Positions 34,332-44,606 of a stretch of DNA of 64,000 bases are shown here, piece by piece. Origin of the DNA: Xestospongia bergquistia (lineage: Eukaryota > Porifera > Demospongiae > Haplosclerida > Petrosiidae); the NCBI GenBank assembly GCA_963965975.1, contig OZ014424.1, forward strand, positions 682,001 to 746,000, read 5' to 3'. Each line of letters begins with the position of its first letter. Positions within the stretch are counted from its first letter, which is position 1. The notes beneath the pieces are model-generated. The model made no database searches, had not been told where the DNA came from, and worked only from the letters and a program-made list of their open reading frames with translations. The position numbers and the translations under genes were made by a program.

Positions 34332-35707
34332 TTAGTTATGATGTAATGAGAGTCTGAACATATCGTTCATTATAAAGAGACTATCACCAATCTGTTTAAC
34401 ATTGAAGGATTGAGTAAATCCAAAAACAGAATCTTCATCAGCCTAGATGGCAAAAAAGATCATTTGTTGACATCTTAAATACATATACATATATACTCAT
34501 ATACCAGTGAGAAATATTCATTATAAAAAATCTCACTCAACCTTATTTAACTTTAGTATGGCTAACTAAATTATAAGGTTGCACAGACAGTCACCTACTC
34601 AACAGTGCTTAACATCAGTCACAATGAAGTAACTAGTCTACCAAGTTATATTATTGACCCAATAAAGGTTAAGTAGACACATTGAAAACTAACATCATTT
34701 GTTTATTAATACCATATAAGTCTAAGTAGACACTTCTAGTTAAGAGAGAATCTAACAAAGATTACAACACGTATATATACCTTAAGTCTTCCGACAACTA
34801 AAATCATGATAGACTGATCTATAGTTAGAGAGCAATCAAAAGTTGTTACATCATGTACAACTTGTTTGAAAGGTAAACTCTAGAAAAGAAAATACATTTT
34901 AAAACAGAAAGAAATTAGTCAAGAACAAAGAAGACTACATTATATTGGATATAATTAAACTCCATAAAATTCTTTATTTCCAATGAGATATTTTTCAAAT
35001 ACATTCTTCCATACAAAAAAAATATCATGTGATAAATTATGTACTTTAATACTTTACAATATTAATTTATTACCACTAACAGTGAGTTTTAATATAATTT
35101 TTTCAACTCCTGTATAACATTCACCCTCAAAGATTAATCTCGATTCAGGTCTCTTTTAAAAAAGAAATAGAAAATTTTAGTATCACACCAAAACTAAACA
35201 AAATATAATAATAATATTTCAAATAATCGATATTTTAACACCAACTATCAAGAATGTACACTGAGGGTTAAAAATAACAGGCTCTGAATTTATTCTTTCT
35301 CCCATTAAGATAATAAGTGCAGAGTTAGTGCTGTTAAGTAATGGCATCATATTGAAATAAAACATTCTAATATTTCAAATAACGGACATATGAACCCCAA
35401 ATATTAGGAATGTACACAGAGGGTTAAAAATAACAGGATCTAGAGTTTAGTATTAATTTCACGTCTAAATTTATTCCTTTTTCCATTAAAACACTTAGCA
35501 CAGAGTTAATGCTATTAAATAATGATATAGTCTATAATACATTTATTGTTTTCTTACATAAAGAGCAGCCAGTGCAGCCCTATTAGTATCAAATGTTTGA
35601 TAGTACATAGTTAGTAATTGTTGGACTGCAGCCACTACTTCAGGTGGAGCCTGTGTTTCTGATTGAAGTTCTCTTTTAGAAGGAGCCTCAACATTTGGCT
35701 GGGCCAT
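34332..35707 (-). CDS. NTF2-like protein, paralogue b with N-terminal extension
   Basis: Four phase-0 exons, 35558-35707, 35081-35152, 34781-34879 and 34332-34442, encode 143 aa. Exons 2 and 3 have the same lengths as in paralogue a. The NTF2 fold is clear (TMYYQTFDTNRAALAALY, LIFEGECYTGVEKIILKL, VVGRLKADEDSVFGFTQSFN, NDMFRLSLHHN). It starts with about 20 extra residues (MAQPNVEAPSKRELQSETQA). The ADED loop is retained, but the GQQFQGK segment is replaced by GECYTGV, so FG or cargo contacts may differ. Exon 2 ends at a GTTAGT donor chosen to keep phase. The first exon starts 256 bp from LSM14, head-to-head. Confidence 0.88.
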
Positions 35708-35963
35708 AGCACTTCAACTGGCAACAGAAGTCTGAAATGTTCTACGCATGCGTACTAGATATGAGGAGGCAAGGCTTAAAATGGTGGTGTGAGGTGTGTC
35801 CTCATGTAGAAGAGGCCTTTTGAAAATTGTTTATCACAATCGTTTACACCCCTGAGCCGCTCAGGGCTTTTAAATCCAATCCAATCTCGTTAGCAACTCT
35901 TCTCTAAACTTTCTCCATCTTGGAAAAGGAGAGGCGAAGCCTGTATTATCACTAGAAGCCGCC
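35708..35963. promoter_or_regulatory. Bidirectional promoter, NTF2 paralogue b / LSM14
   Basis: The 256-bp gap has raised GC. It contains the 12-bp palindrome TACGCATGCGTA (35743-35754), close to the NRF1 consensus TGCGCATGCGCA. Confidence 0.5.
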
Positions 35964-38218
35964 ATGACAACTGGTACTCCCTATATAGGGAGTAAAATCA
36001 GCCTTATCTCAAAGGCAGAGATACGATATGAAGGCATTTTATATGACGTCAACAGCAAAGAGGCGACTGTAACATTGTCAAAAGGTGCATATGATCATGT
36101 ATTAGTACAATGTTTTATTCATAACTATAGTACGGTCATATGGTACTGAAGATCGTCCAGCCCCAAAACCTATTCAGCCGAGAAATGAGGTCTATGAATA
36201 TATAATATTTCGTGGTAGTGATATCAAAGATCTTAGTGTAAATGAAATGGCTAAACAAGACGAAGGTCCACAAGATCCTGCCATTGTATCGACTGTGAGC
36301 CATCCTAATTAATGCCCTTGTTATATCGTCCTCTATTTAGCAAACTGTACCTCCTCCAACTTCAAGACAGCAGCCACCACCACCTCAAGGACCTACAACA
36401 GGGAGTATGGTTACCGGACAACCATCAGGGCTACCTCCAGGCCCCACATCAGGGTACACCCCATTTCCACCTGGTTTGGGTACATATAATCCCTTCATGC
36501 CCTACTTCGCTAGACCTCCAATGATGATGGGACAACCTCCTTTAATACCAGCAACACAGGTAAGAAAATCAAAGGATAGACAATATGTGATATAGACATA
36601 ATTTATCAGGAAATAATTCTTATACCACAGCTCCCAAAAAAATGATGTTTGCAAATTCTAGATTTTTCCAATAGTAGACAACCTACCCTTGTCAGGTTTC
36701 AATTACAAAATTACAGCTGTTATTACCTGTACTATGTAATTAATAGCGTGTTTTGATAATCACTATGTATGTTACCGTCTGTTCCCTCGTAGCATCCTCA
36801 TCATCCTCCTCCTCCTCCACAACACATTAGTTCCTCACAGCCACCGCCACCTCTGACACAATCTGATCCCACACCTCCTAAACCATCTCAATCAGCAGGT
36901 CCTCCATCGGAATCAACACCTCCTGTTGTAACTGGTGTTTGTTTAGAAACATCAACACCTATAAATAGTGGTGAGTGAAAGGAGAAATGGAGAGGGAGAT
37001 AAATAATTTTTCTTGCAATTTTCCCTCTTAAAGATGGACCATCTCTACCATTACCATCCTCTGTGTCATCATTGGAACAATCAGAAAAGAAGTTAGCAAC
37101 AAATGATCTAACTTCCTCTCCTTCTAATGAACCAAGTGAACACGAAAGATTATCAGAGAGACAGACCCTCTTTAATAATGAGGAGACTGAACTCCATCCT
37201 CCTCCTGACACTACAACTAATGAAACCAATATTAAATCACGATCTAAATCTGCTAATCAAAAAGGACAATCCTCATCACCATCGTATCGTAATAGAAGAA
37301 CACCGCAACACAATAGTTATCAGTCTGCCCCTCCTAGAGGTACCATATCAATCACTACTAATAGATTGTCTTGTCATTTTTATGTTTTTCCCTAGGTTCT
37401 AGAGGTAACTATCGTCGAGAAGGCAGAGCTGGGTCAAGTGCAAGTACCTATAATCGTCCTTCCAGAGGTGTTAGTGGTAATTATCCCAATTCAAATGGGC
37501 GTGGTCAAGGAACTAGTGGTGCCACCCATCAACAGTCTTTACGTTATGATAGTGAATTTGATTTCGATAGTGCTAATGCTCGTTTTAGTAAAGAACAGCT
37601 GGAAGATGAGATCAAAAAGAAACTTCAAATTAGTGATGAACGGTCATCTGCTGATAGTACACCAGATGACACTCCGCCCCAAGAGAGACCAGAGGAGGAA
37701 ATAGAAGAGGGAGAGTATAGAGAAGAGGATGATATACCTGAGGAGGTTGTGACAGAAGAACATTCTATTGAGTGTTATGATCGATCAAAGTCATTTTTTG
37801 ATAATATTTCATGTGAAGCTAATAGCTCTTCCAATAGGTATGAATGGTTTATGAATGGATAGACATCATTTTTTATTTATTTTTATATAGACGTCCTAAT
37901 CGTAGTGAAGAGAGAGCTTTAAATACCGAAACGTTTGGTGTCACATCACGGGGTTATCGTGGTAGACCCAGAGGAGGGCGGGGCAATAGAGGACGCGGGT
38001 ACTATTCTAGAGGTGGAAATGACTGGGGTTACTATGATAACTATCGTTACGGGGGTTATCAGTCGAGAGGACGAAATTATAGTGGGCGTGGTGGTGGTTA
38101 TTATAGTGGTGGATCTGGTTACTATGGTAGTGGATCTTATAAAGGGCGTGGTGGTGGGTATCAAGATCGGAGAACTTATCCAAGAAATCAACATCAACAA
38201 TCTGATTACCAGTCTTAA
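35964..38218 (+). CDS. LSM14: LSM14 (RAP55/Scd6/Trailer hitch) homologue
   Basis: Seven exons, 35964-36084, 36131-36294, 36341-36559, 36793-36970, 37034-37339, 37396-37837 and 37891-38218, give 585 aa. The LSm domain ([20 protein letters not shown], then [16 protein letters not shown]) occupies about 1-85. A Pro-rich middle follows, then the FDF motif ([20 protein letters not shown]), the FFD box ([14 protein letters not shown]), the TFG box ([11 protein letters not shown]) and an RGG/YG-rich tail. These proteins repress translation and scaffold P-bodies with DDX6 and 4E-T. All RNP partner motifs are present. A likely poly(A) signal lies at 38825. The ATG is the first after the shared promoter and matches the family N terminus. 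Confidence 0.95.
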
Positions 38219-39203
38219 TTTGTAACTATATGAGTCATGCTCTCAGGTTAGTCTATAACTAAAATATTCTTTATAAAAAGAAGACATTGTAACTTAATAC
38301 ATTTAGGACATCTTTATACCAAGGATTTTTTGTACGTTAATCATATATAGAGTAGTTCTTTGTAATAAAATCATAAAATAATAATAATAGGCCTATTGTT
38401 CAGTTAATAGGCTATTAGTATTATCTCTGTGGCTATTATATATAGAGCCTTTATTGTTAACTAATGTAATATTTTAATATATAATTAATAGTTTGTTAAA
38501 TGTCTTGATGTATTTTCTATTGTAAAATGTACATAATATGATGTATTAATTTGTTTGATTTTATTTCTTTACAGAGTGAACTAAGTCTTGTAAATTCGCT
38601 TTTAAATTTCAAGAAAGATACCTCCAACTTATCATTAATACTATTGATTAATATTATTAGTGTTGTGTTAATACTACATCAGATCTTAATGTGAAAATCA
38701 AAAATTATCTTGTGAAAATCAAAATTATGTTGTTGTTATCTGTATAAAATTTTGTATAATTCTCATCTATATCTTGTTCCCACTATTTGTTACATGAGGT
38801 AGTACTCACTTGTATAATGTGTATAATAAATAAATTATATATTAGTCTTCGATTGTATTTTGTTATTCTATCAAAAATCATCTTACAATATATTATTTAT
38901 ATTCATCTAGTTGTACTCTCTTGTGTGTAGTAAGCATTAGTAAGTGTGTAGTAAGAGTTAGTTCTCTCAATTGTATTATTAGATTAGTTGTTATTTGTAT
39001 AATACACTTTTGTTACCAAAATCTGTAATCATTTTAGTATGTTCTGTTGTTTTAAAAAAGAACAAATTTTGAAACTTTGTATGTTATTACTAACGATATA
39101 GTGTCTGTAGAAAGTTATATCAAATGAAGATATGATATCTTCTTGCTATGGGTAGCTAAAGTTGTAAAGAGTATTAAAGAATACAGACGAAGACCACTTA
39201 AAA
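38219..39203. other. LSM14 3' region and convergent gap to SS18
   Basis: A CAG acceptor near 38572 suggests a 3' UTR intron. AATAAA at 38825-38830 could end the LSM14 transcript. Nothing coding is seen. Confidence 0.45.
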
Positions 39204-40591
39204 TTACATGTCCATCTGTGACATATTAGGTCCTGGTGGTATTCCTGTTGGGGGTTGACCATATGGAGGATGTCCCATGGGTCCTCCTTGAGGGGCCCCG
39301 CCCATATACCCACCTTGGTGAGGTGGATACATATTAGGTTGAGGTGGGTGTGGCATCCCTGGTGGCATGACTGGTTGAGGCTGAGAAGTCTGTTGCATTT
39401 GACGTACTTGTTGAACTCGGATCAATCTTTCTTGATGCATACGAAGTAGTTGTTGACGTCGATCCATTTGCATTCTCTGTTGCATTCCGTAATTCACAGG
39501 CATTTGGCCGGGCTGTGGTAACCATGGCGCTGGTGCATATCCTTTCATACCATATTGTCCCACCATTTGTTGAGGCATTGTTGATGAGGGGGGATTGCCC
39601 CATTGGGACTGACCCATAGGAGTGGTGACTGTGGCATTAGGTGGACGTGACATACCACTGGTGACTGATGCTATCGATGCACTGGTCATGCTTGAAGGGG
39701 GTGGGGTCATGTTTTGAGGAGCTGCAGAGACTGTTTGATTAGGGGGTGGAGCTCGTTGAGACTGGAGGAGATTACTTCCAGGTGCCTATAAATAAAGGAG
39801 AAATGGGTAAATAAATGAGTGGATAGAAAGATAGATGGAAGGTTGAATGAGCTGTTATATCTTTACTGGTAATATCTGATGTATATCAATTCTTGGATCA
39901 GCTAATCCTGCCAAATAGACAAGATTACGATGAAGAATTTGTTGATACCTAGAAATGAGAGAGAGAGAGAAAGCATTTGATGCAAAAGCAATAAGAAAGA
40001 GGAAGATAATAACAGAGGAAAACAATAAACAAGCATCATTTCACTACACTTACTGTATAATGTCCATTGATTTCCCCTTCAAATTTTGAGCTTCAATTAA
40101 AGCCTGCATAATAATAATTAAAGGACAGATAATTAATTAGTATATTATACCAAACAACAAACAATCTTAGTATATTAAAACAAGTATGTGATAAGCCACC
40201 ACAAACACACTGAGGAGGCCTTCTGACTAACATGACTACAAGACTACATGGTTACCATGTGACAACAAGTACCTTGATAATTTGAGCATTTTCATCCAGT
40301 AGCTGATATATTTGAAAGTCAAAGACAAGAAGAACGCCAAAGAGACAGAATATAGTCGTATTTCAAGACATCAGGAGAAGAAGACATACATTAGGAAATA
40401 CAACAGGTCAGATACAATATATTATGTTAGTTAGACTTGTATATAGTGATACAGCAATATAAACGGTGTGTAATGGCGGGTATGTATGAGACTAGTATGT
40501 AGTGTTATTGACAAACCTTCTGTATTTGCTGTGGGTTGACATCTGCTCGACCCTGAGGTATGTTCATAGTACCACCACTTGATGAAGACAT
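39204..40591 (-). CDS. SS18: SS18/SS18L (SYT) homologue, BAF complex subunit
   Basis: Five exons, 40517-40591, 40273-40302, 40054-40103, 39867-39948 and 39204-39785, give 272 aa. The SSXT domain spans exons 1-4: NPQQIQK, LLDENAQIIK, ALIEAQNLKGKSMDIIQ and YQQILHRNLVYLAGLAD, matching human SS18 around residues 15-75. The rest is a Met/Pro/Gln/Gly-rich tail (for example QRMQMDRRQQLLRMHQERL), shorter than the human QPGY domain and without its many Tyr residues. SS18 is a transcriptional coactivator subunit of BAF chromatin remodellers. A fragment of its exon 1 is duplicated at 43.62 kb. Confidence 0.9.
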
Positions 40592-41081
40592 ATTGTTCAA
40601 TATTTCAGTAAGGGTACTGATAATTAGAACAAAATGGTATGTACTTAGACATCTACCACAACACAATTTTGAGCATCATATTCAACATTTTAATAACTTG
40701 TAGAAATAGAGAAGTAGTATTAGAAATAAAATACAAAGTTTTTTATTTGGAGAACTAATTCTGTACAAGTTAGTTGTCCAGGCAAAATGTATATATCCTT
40801 TATTGTTTTATAAGTTGGGTTCCTGGTCATGTGACTATTGTTTATATTGTCAAGTTCTCGAAACTAATGCAACAAACATAAAATCAGATAATACAATAAT
40901 TCAGTAAAACAATATCTTAGTTCAGTATCAATGATTTCTTTTTTCTTCTCCTTTCACTGGACTACCTCTGAAGACGATATCAATAAAATAAAGATATTAT
41001 GATTTTATTTACCTTGATGAGTGTCAAATGTGGATTCTATTTGTGTAGTGTTCTTCATTGTTTGTAATGTAGACTATAAGA
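40592..41081. other. 5' flank of SS18
   Basis: No gene is recognised; a hAT element begins at its far end. Confidence 0.5.
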
Positions 41082-41779
41082 CATAGGGGTAGGAAGATAG
41101 TAGGGATTAGGAGGGCTAAAATATTATCAGTAGTAATAACTGTTCTATGAGCAGGGGGTTGCATTCCCAGATGTTTTTAGTTTGAAAACCTTGTAAAATT
41201 ATGTTAAATGATAACAGATGATTATGACTAAATTAAAGAAATGACATATGTACATGACCTAATAAAATATGTTAATAATGTCCAAAATAGTTTGCACGTC
41301 TCTCGTTGCTGGTTACAAAATCCTTTGCGATACTTAATAAATTTACCTTATCAATATGCTCCTTGTGTGTGTGCATCTGTACTACATTATTAAGTCTCTT
41401 TTGAGTCATTGTGGACCTTAAATAATTCTTCAGTCTTCGAAGTGATGAGAACGTACATTCTGCTGTAGTGGATGTGATTGGCACAGTCAAATAAATGGTT
41501 AAAAGCTTGTGTACGTCAGTGAATATTGATTTTCCTAAATCGCTACTGTACATTACTTCACAAATTGTGCGAACCTTGGTAATTGTTTTATCCCTTGGCT
41601 TGCTGTACTTACTCAGACAAAATCTTGAAGCTGGTTCACCAGCTTGTCAAAGTTGATGACAGATGAATATATTTCCATGTAACTTTACTTTGTTAACAAT
41701 ATTAGGGGGGCTAAGCCCCCCTTTAATCAACATTAGGGGGGCTAAAGCCCCCCTAGCCCCCCTGGTTCCTACCCCTATG
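41082..41779. mobile_element. Non-autonomous hAT element with perfect 8-bp target duplication
   Basis: The ends are perfect 14-bp inverted repeats CATAGGGGTAGGAA. They are flanked on both sides by CTATAAGA (41074-41081 and 41780-41787), an exact 8-bp target-site duplication, the length typical of hAT. Sub-terminal G-rich repeats (GGGGGGCTAA/GCCCCCC) lie at 41703-41760. The 698-bp element keeps only a piece of the transposase. Confidence 0.9.
41272..41687 (-). pseudogene. hAT transposase C-terminal fragment
   Basis: The frame open from 41553 encodes the hAT dimerisation region: VPITSTTAECTFSSLRRLKN then YLRSTMTQKRLNNVV. Upstream of 41553 homologous-looking sequence continues (FDKLVNQLQDFV) in another frame and runs into a stop, so it is decayed or spliced. 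The catalytic D-D-E core is absent. It resembles TTF/ZMYM-type hAT proteins of animals. Confidence 0.8.
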
Positions 41780-41785
41780 CTATAA

Positions 41786-41900
41786 GAGGTTTTTTAGTAA
41801 TAGCAATGAGAACACAAATGTCATTATAACGTCATGTGAGAAGTGGTCAATATCATTCATACTCTTTCAGTATAATAGTTCCAATTTTGACCAAATATGG
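41786..41900. repeat. Interspersed repeat copy beside the hAT element
   Basis: Contains GTCATGTGAGAAGTGGTCAA and AATTTTGACCAAATATGG, matching the copy upstream of AnkR-A. Confidence 0.55.
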
Positions 41901-42212
41901 TCAAATATGAAATCAATTACAAATTCATGTAAATTATGTTACTTTATGAATAACTAAAACAATCATACTCAGTTAACAGTACACACTAAGTAATTTGTAA
42001 TGAAAAAAATGTCTTGACATTTTGTTTGTAAGTCAGTTCACTTTCATATACCTTGTACTTGGTGAGATCCATATATAAAATTTCAGTACATTATTTATAA
42101 TATTAAAAATATTCTTGACAACAGAAGTAAATTAATGATAACATTATTGAGCATATGGTTTTAATTATGTCAAATATCTATTTAAAAAGAGTACTAATTA
42201 CATTAAGCACAA

Positions 42213-42933
42213 TTAGTGACTTAAGTTTAACAATATACCACAATTTTTATTGACTTCGTCATTCCAGTCTTTTGCTAAAACTTTAGCTGCTCCTACTGCT
42301 GGACCACCTTGACTGGACAAACATTCCAAAAATAATTGACAATGGTTCTCTAATTCAGAGACACTTTCAAGAAACTGTAATCCTACTTCTAATTCACGTA
42401 TCATACTGTCATAAGTTGGATTGTCTTTAACAGCCTCTGAGATCAATCCCTTGGAATACATTTCTGCTGCAACATATGGCAAGGTATCTTTCAAAGAGCG
42501 ACTCAAACTTGCAAATTTTTTCTTAAGTACTTCCTTTAATGTCCTACGAATCTTATCAATGTCAACACTAGCAGCTCCTTTGTACAATTGATGAAAGAAT
42601 GTGACATATGGTTGATTACTTACCTTGAGAAGATCTAAGTGTTGATTGTGTTCCTATGGCAACAAGGTTTTTCTTTACTTTCTCTGCTAAAGCATTTTCT
42701 CTTGCTGTTGTCAATGCAGTAATCACATCTTGCCATGAGGCATTGGGATAAAGTCTAAGCCATTCATCATAAAGGGCTGATTTCTGATGATATATACCTC
42801 TCTTATCAACTTCTATACTTTGAATATGTTCATGTTTTATTCCTGGTAAAAAAGTGCCAAACTTTTGCCAGTTAATCAGAGGACCAAGCCATAAAGTCAA
42901 CTTGTCAAACTCAGGTTTAGATGATAGAGACAT
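42213..42933 (-). CDS. DH6: Death-domain plus HCQ-module protein
   Basis: Two exons, 42624-42933 and 42213-42577, separated by a 46-bp phase-1 intron, encode 224 aa. Exon 1 is a Death-domain-like fold (NWQKFGTFLPGIKHEHIQSI, then ALYDEWLRLYPNASWQDVIT). Exon 2 is an HCQ module (ELENHCQLFLECLSSQGG). I start at MSLSSKPEF, conserved among all DH genes; an ATG 11 codons upstream is also possible and is conserved in DH5. There is no signal peptide or membrane span, so it is probably a cytosolic adaptor; the partner is unknown. It is almost identical to DH5 on the other side of AnkR-B. Confidence 0.75.
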
Positions 42934-42969
42934 TGCTGCTGGCACAACATTTAGCATTGTCAGCAATCA

Positions 42970-44606
42970 CATTTAGCATTGTCAGCAATCACATGACAGT
43001 GAGCATTCTCAGCACTGATCACATGAGACACAGAGAGAGAAAGAGAGAGAGGACTCAAACTAGAACCCCTACATTATCTGTTTAAATATGCTCCTTTTTT
43101 ATTTTTGGTAAAAGGGCAGCAACTTTTACCATTCAATCAGAGAACTCAAACATAAATTAATGTCTACTAGTCAGACTGAGGTTCATATGACAGACATTTT
43201 TGAGTGCAATTTCATAATTATCCACTGGTACTGAGTCTAATGACATCATTACAAAGATATAATAAGTTATCACGAGTGTCATCATTATTGCAGCAGTATT
43301 GCTAGCCACCAATCAGCTCTTTATCTTAGATCACATGAGATAGTAATTGGTACACAATTGCATACATCTTGTCAAATGTCAACAATAAATCTTACTAAAT
43401 ATTAATGTATTATGTATATGATTAAATATAAGGAGAAATAAACAAAAAACAGACTTTACATACACACTCACTCGTACAGTGACATACAACAAGACCAATA
43501 TAAAAATTAACATAGTAACACTTAACACACTATTGGACATAATGTTGACATACATATCTTGTAGTGTGGTATTGATATCACTGTTTGGCTTAATCCTGTA
43601 CCAACATGGCAAAAACTAATCATAGTATCTCCTATTGATGAAGACATTTTGTTCAATATTTCAATAAGGGTACTGATAATTAGGAAGATAATGGCATGTA
43701 CATTTCTGGATGTTGTTAGCAAACTCAACAAGTAAATTTGATGTAATTTATTTGATTAATGTTGTAGAAATCTTAATAAGTAGCCTGAAAATCACTTACT
43801 AATCATCCCAGGAACACTTGTAAAACATCTGGGCTAAGAACACTTATTAACCTCCCACATATGTGTTCCATGGTAGAAGTCAGCTATACATTTCACTATG
43901 GTTTTTAATAATTTATCAAATTTGTATCTTAATCTAAGTAGTTGGTTCAGAAGAAAACCTTATTTCAATGAATAACTTATCACTATACTATTATTAAAGG
44001 ATTACTTCCTGACATGTTAAGATCAAACACAACCACATCAATCACTGTGTCTAGGTGAACAAAGAAAGATGTCCCAATGTTTCTTTATCCTTCTGTAGTT
44101 AGAAATATAGTAAATTTTAAGACATTGTCTACCACACTTTTAAAGGAGAAACGTATGTCAGAATATGAAAACTTATTTATTCATTTCTCCCTTTCTCAAT
44201 TTTTGGTTTTTATGTTACAATTGGTTGTAGAAATATCTCACATAATTATGATTTTAGTTTTGTCATCTTATGTAAGTGCTTTGATAAAAATGACAAAGTA
44301 TGTCTCCAAAAAATAGAGGAACTCTAAGTTCAAGTGCAACATATGCATCATAAATAATTCCCCAGTGGGTTTTTCACCATTCCAGGTCCCTCACCTTTGT
44401 TTTTGGTCAACTGTCTTTCCCAAAAAACTGTCTTGTTTTTTTTTCTGTTTTCAGTTTGTCTTCCAATTGCAACATGACCTGTTCTAGAAGAATGAATTAT
44501 AGAGGCAAAACCAGGTTTTAGACTGTAAAACTTGTATTACTAAATAATAAATTGTACAAGATTATAATTTTAAAATTAACTAATAATCACACTTATAATA
44601 GTAATA
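42970..44606. other. Spacer 3' of AnkR-B
   Basis: Contains the 5' flank shared by DH genes (short direct repeat of TTTAGCATTGTCAGCAATCA at 42948-42990) and an SS18 exon 1 relic. Nothing else is recognised. Confidence 0.5.
43619..43687 (-). pseudogene. Duplicated fragment of SS18 exon 1 and 5' leader
   Basis: About 70 bp match 40576-40645, the SS18 start region, including TTCAATATTTCAATAAGGGT. The frame begins MSSSIGDTM against MSSSSGGTM and then loses similarity. It lies 3 kb upstream of SS18 in the same orientation. Confidence 0.7.
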
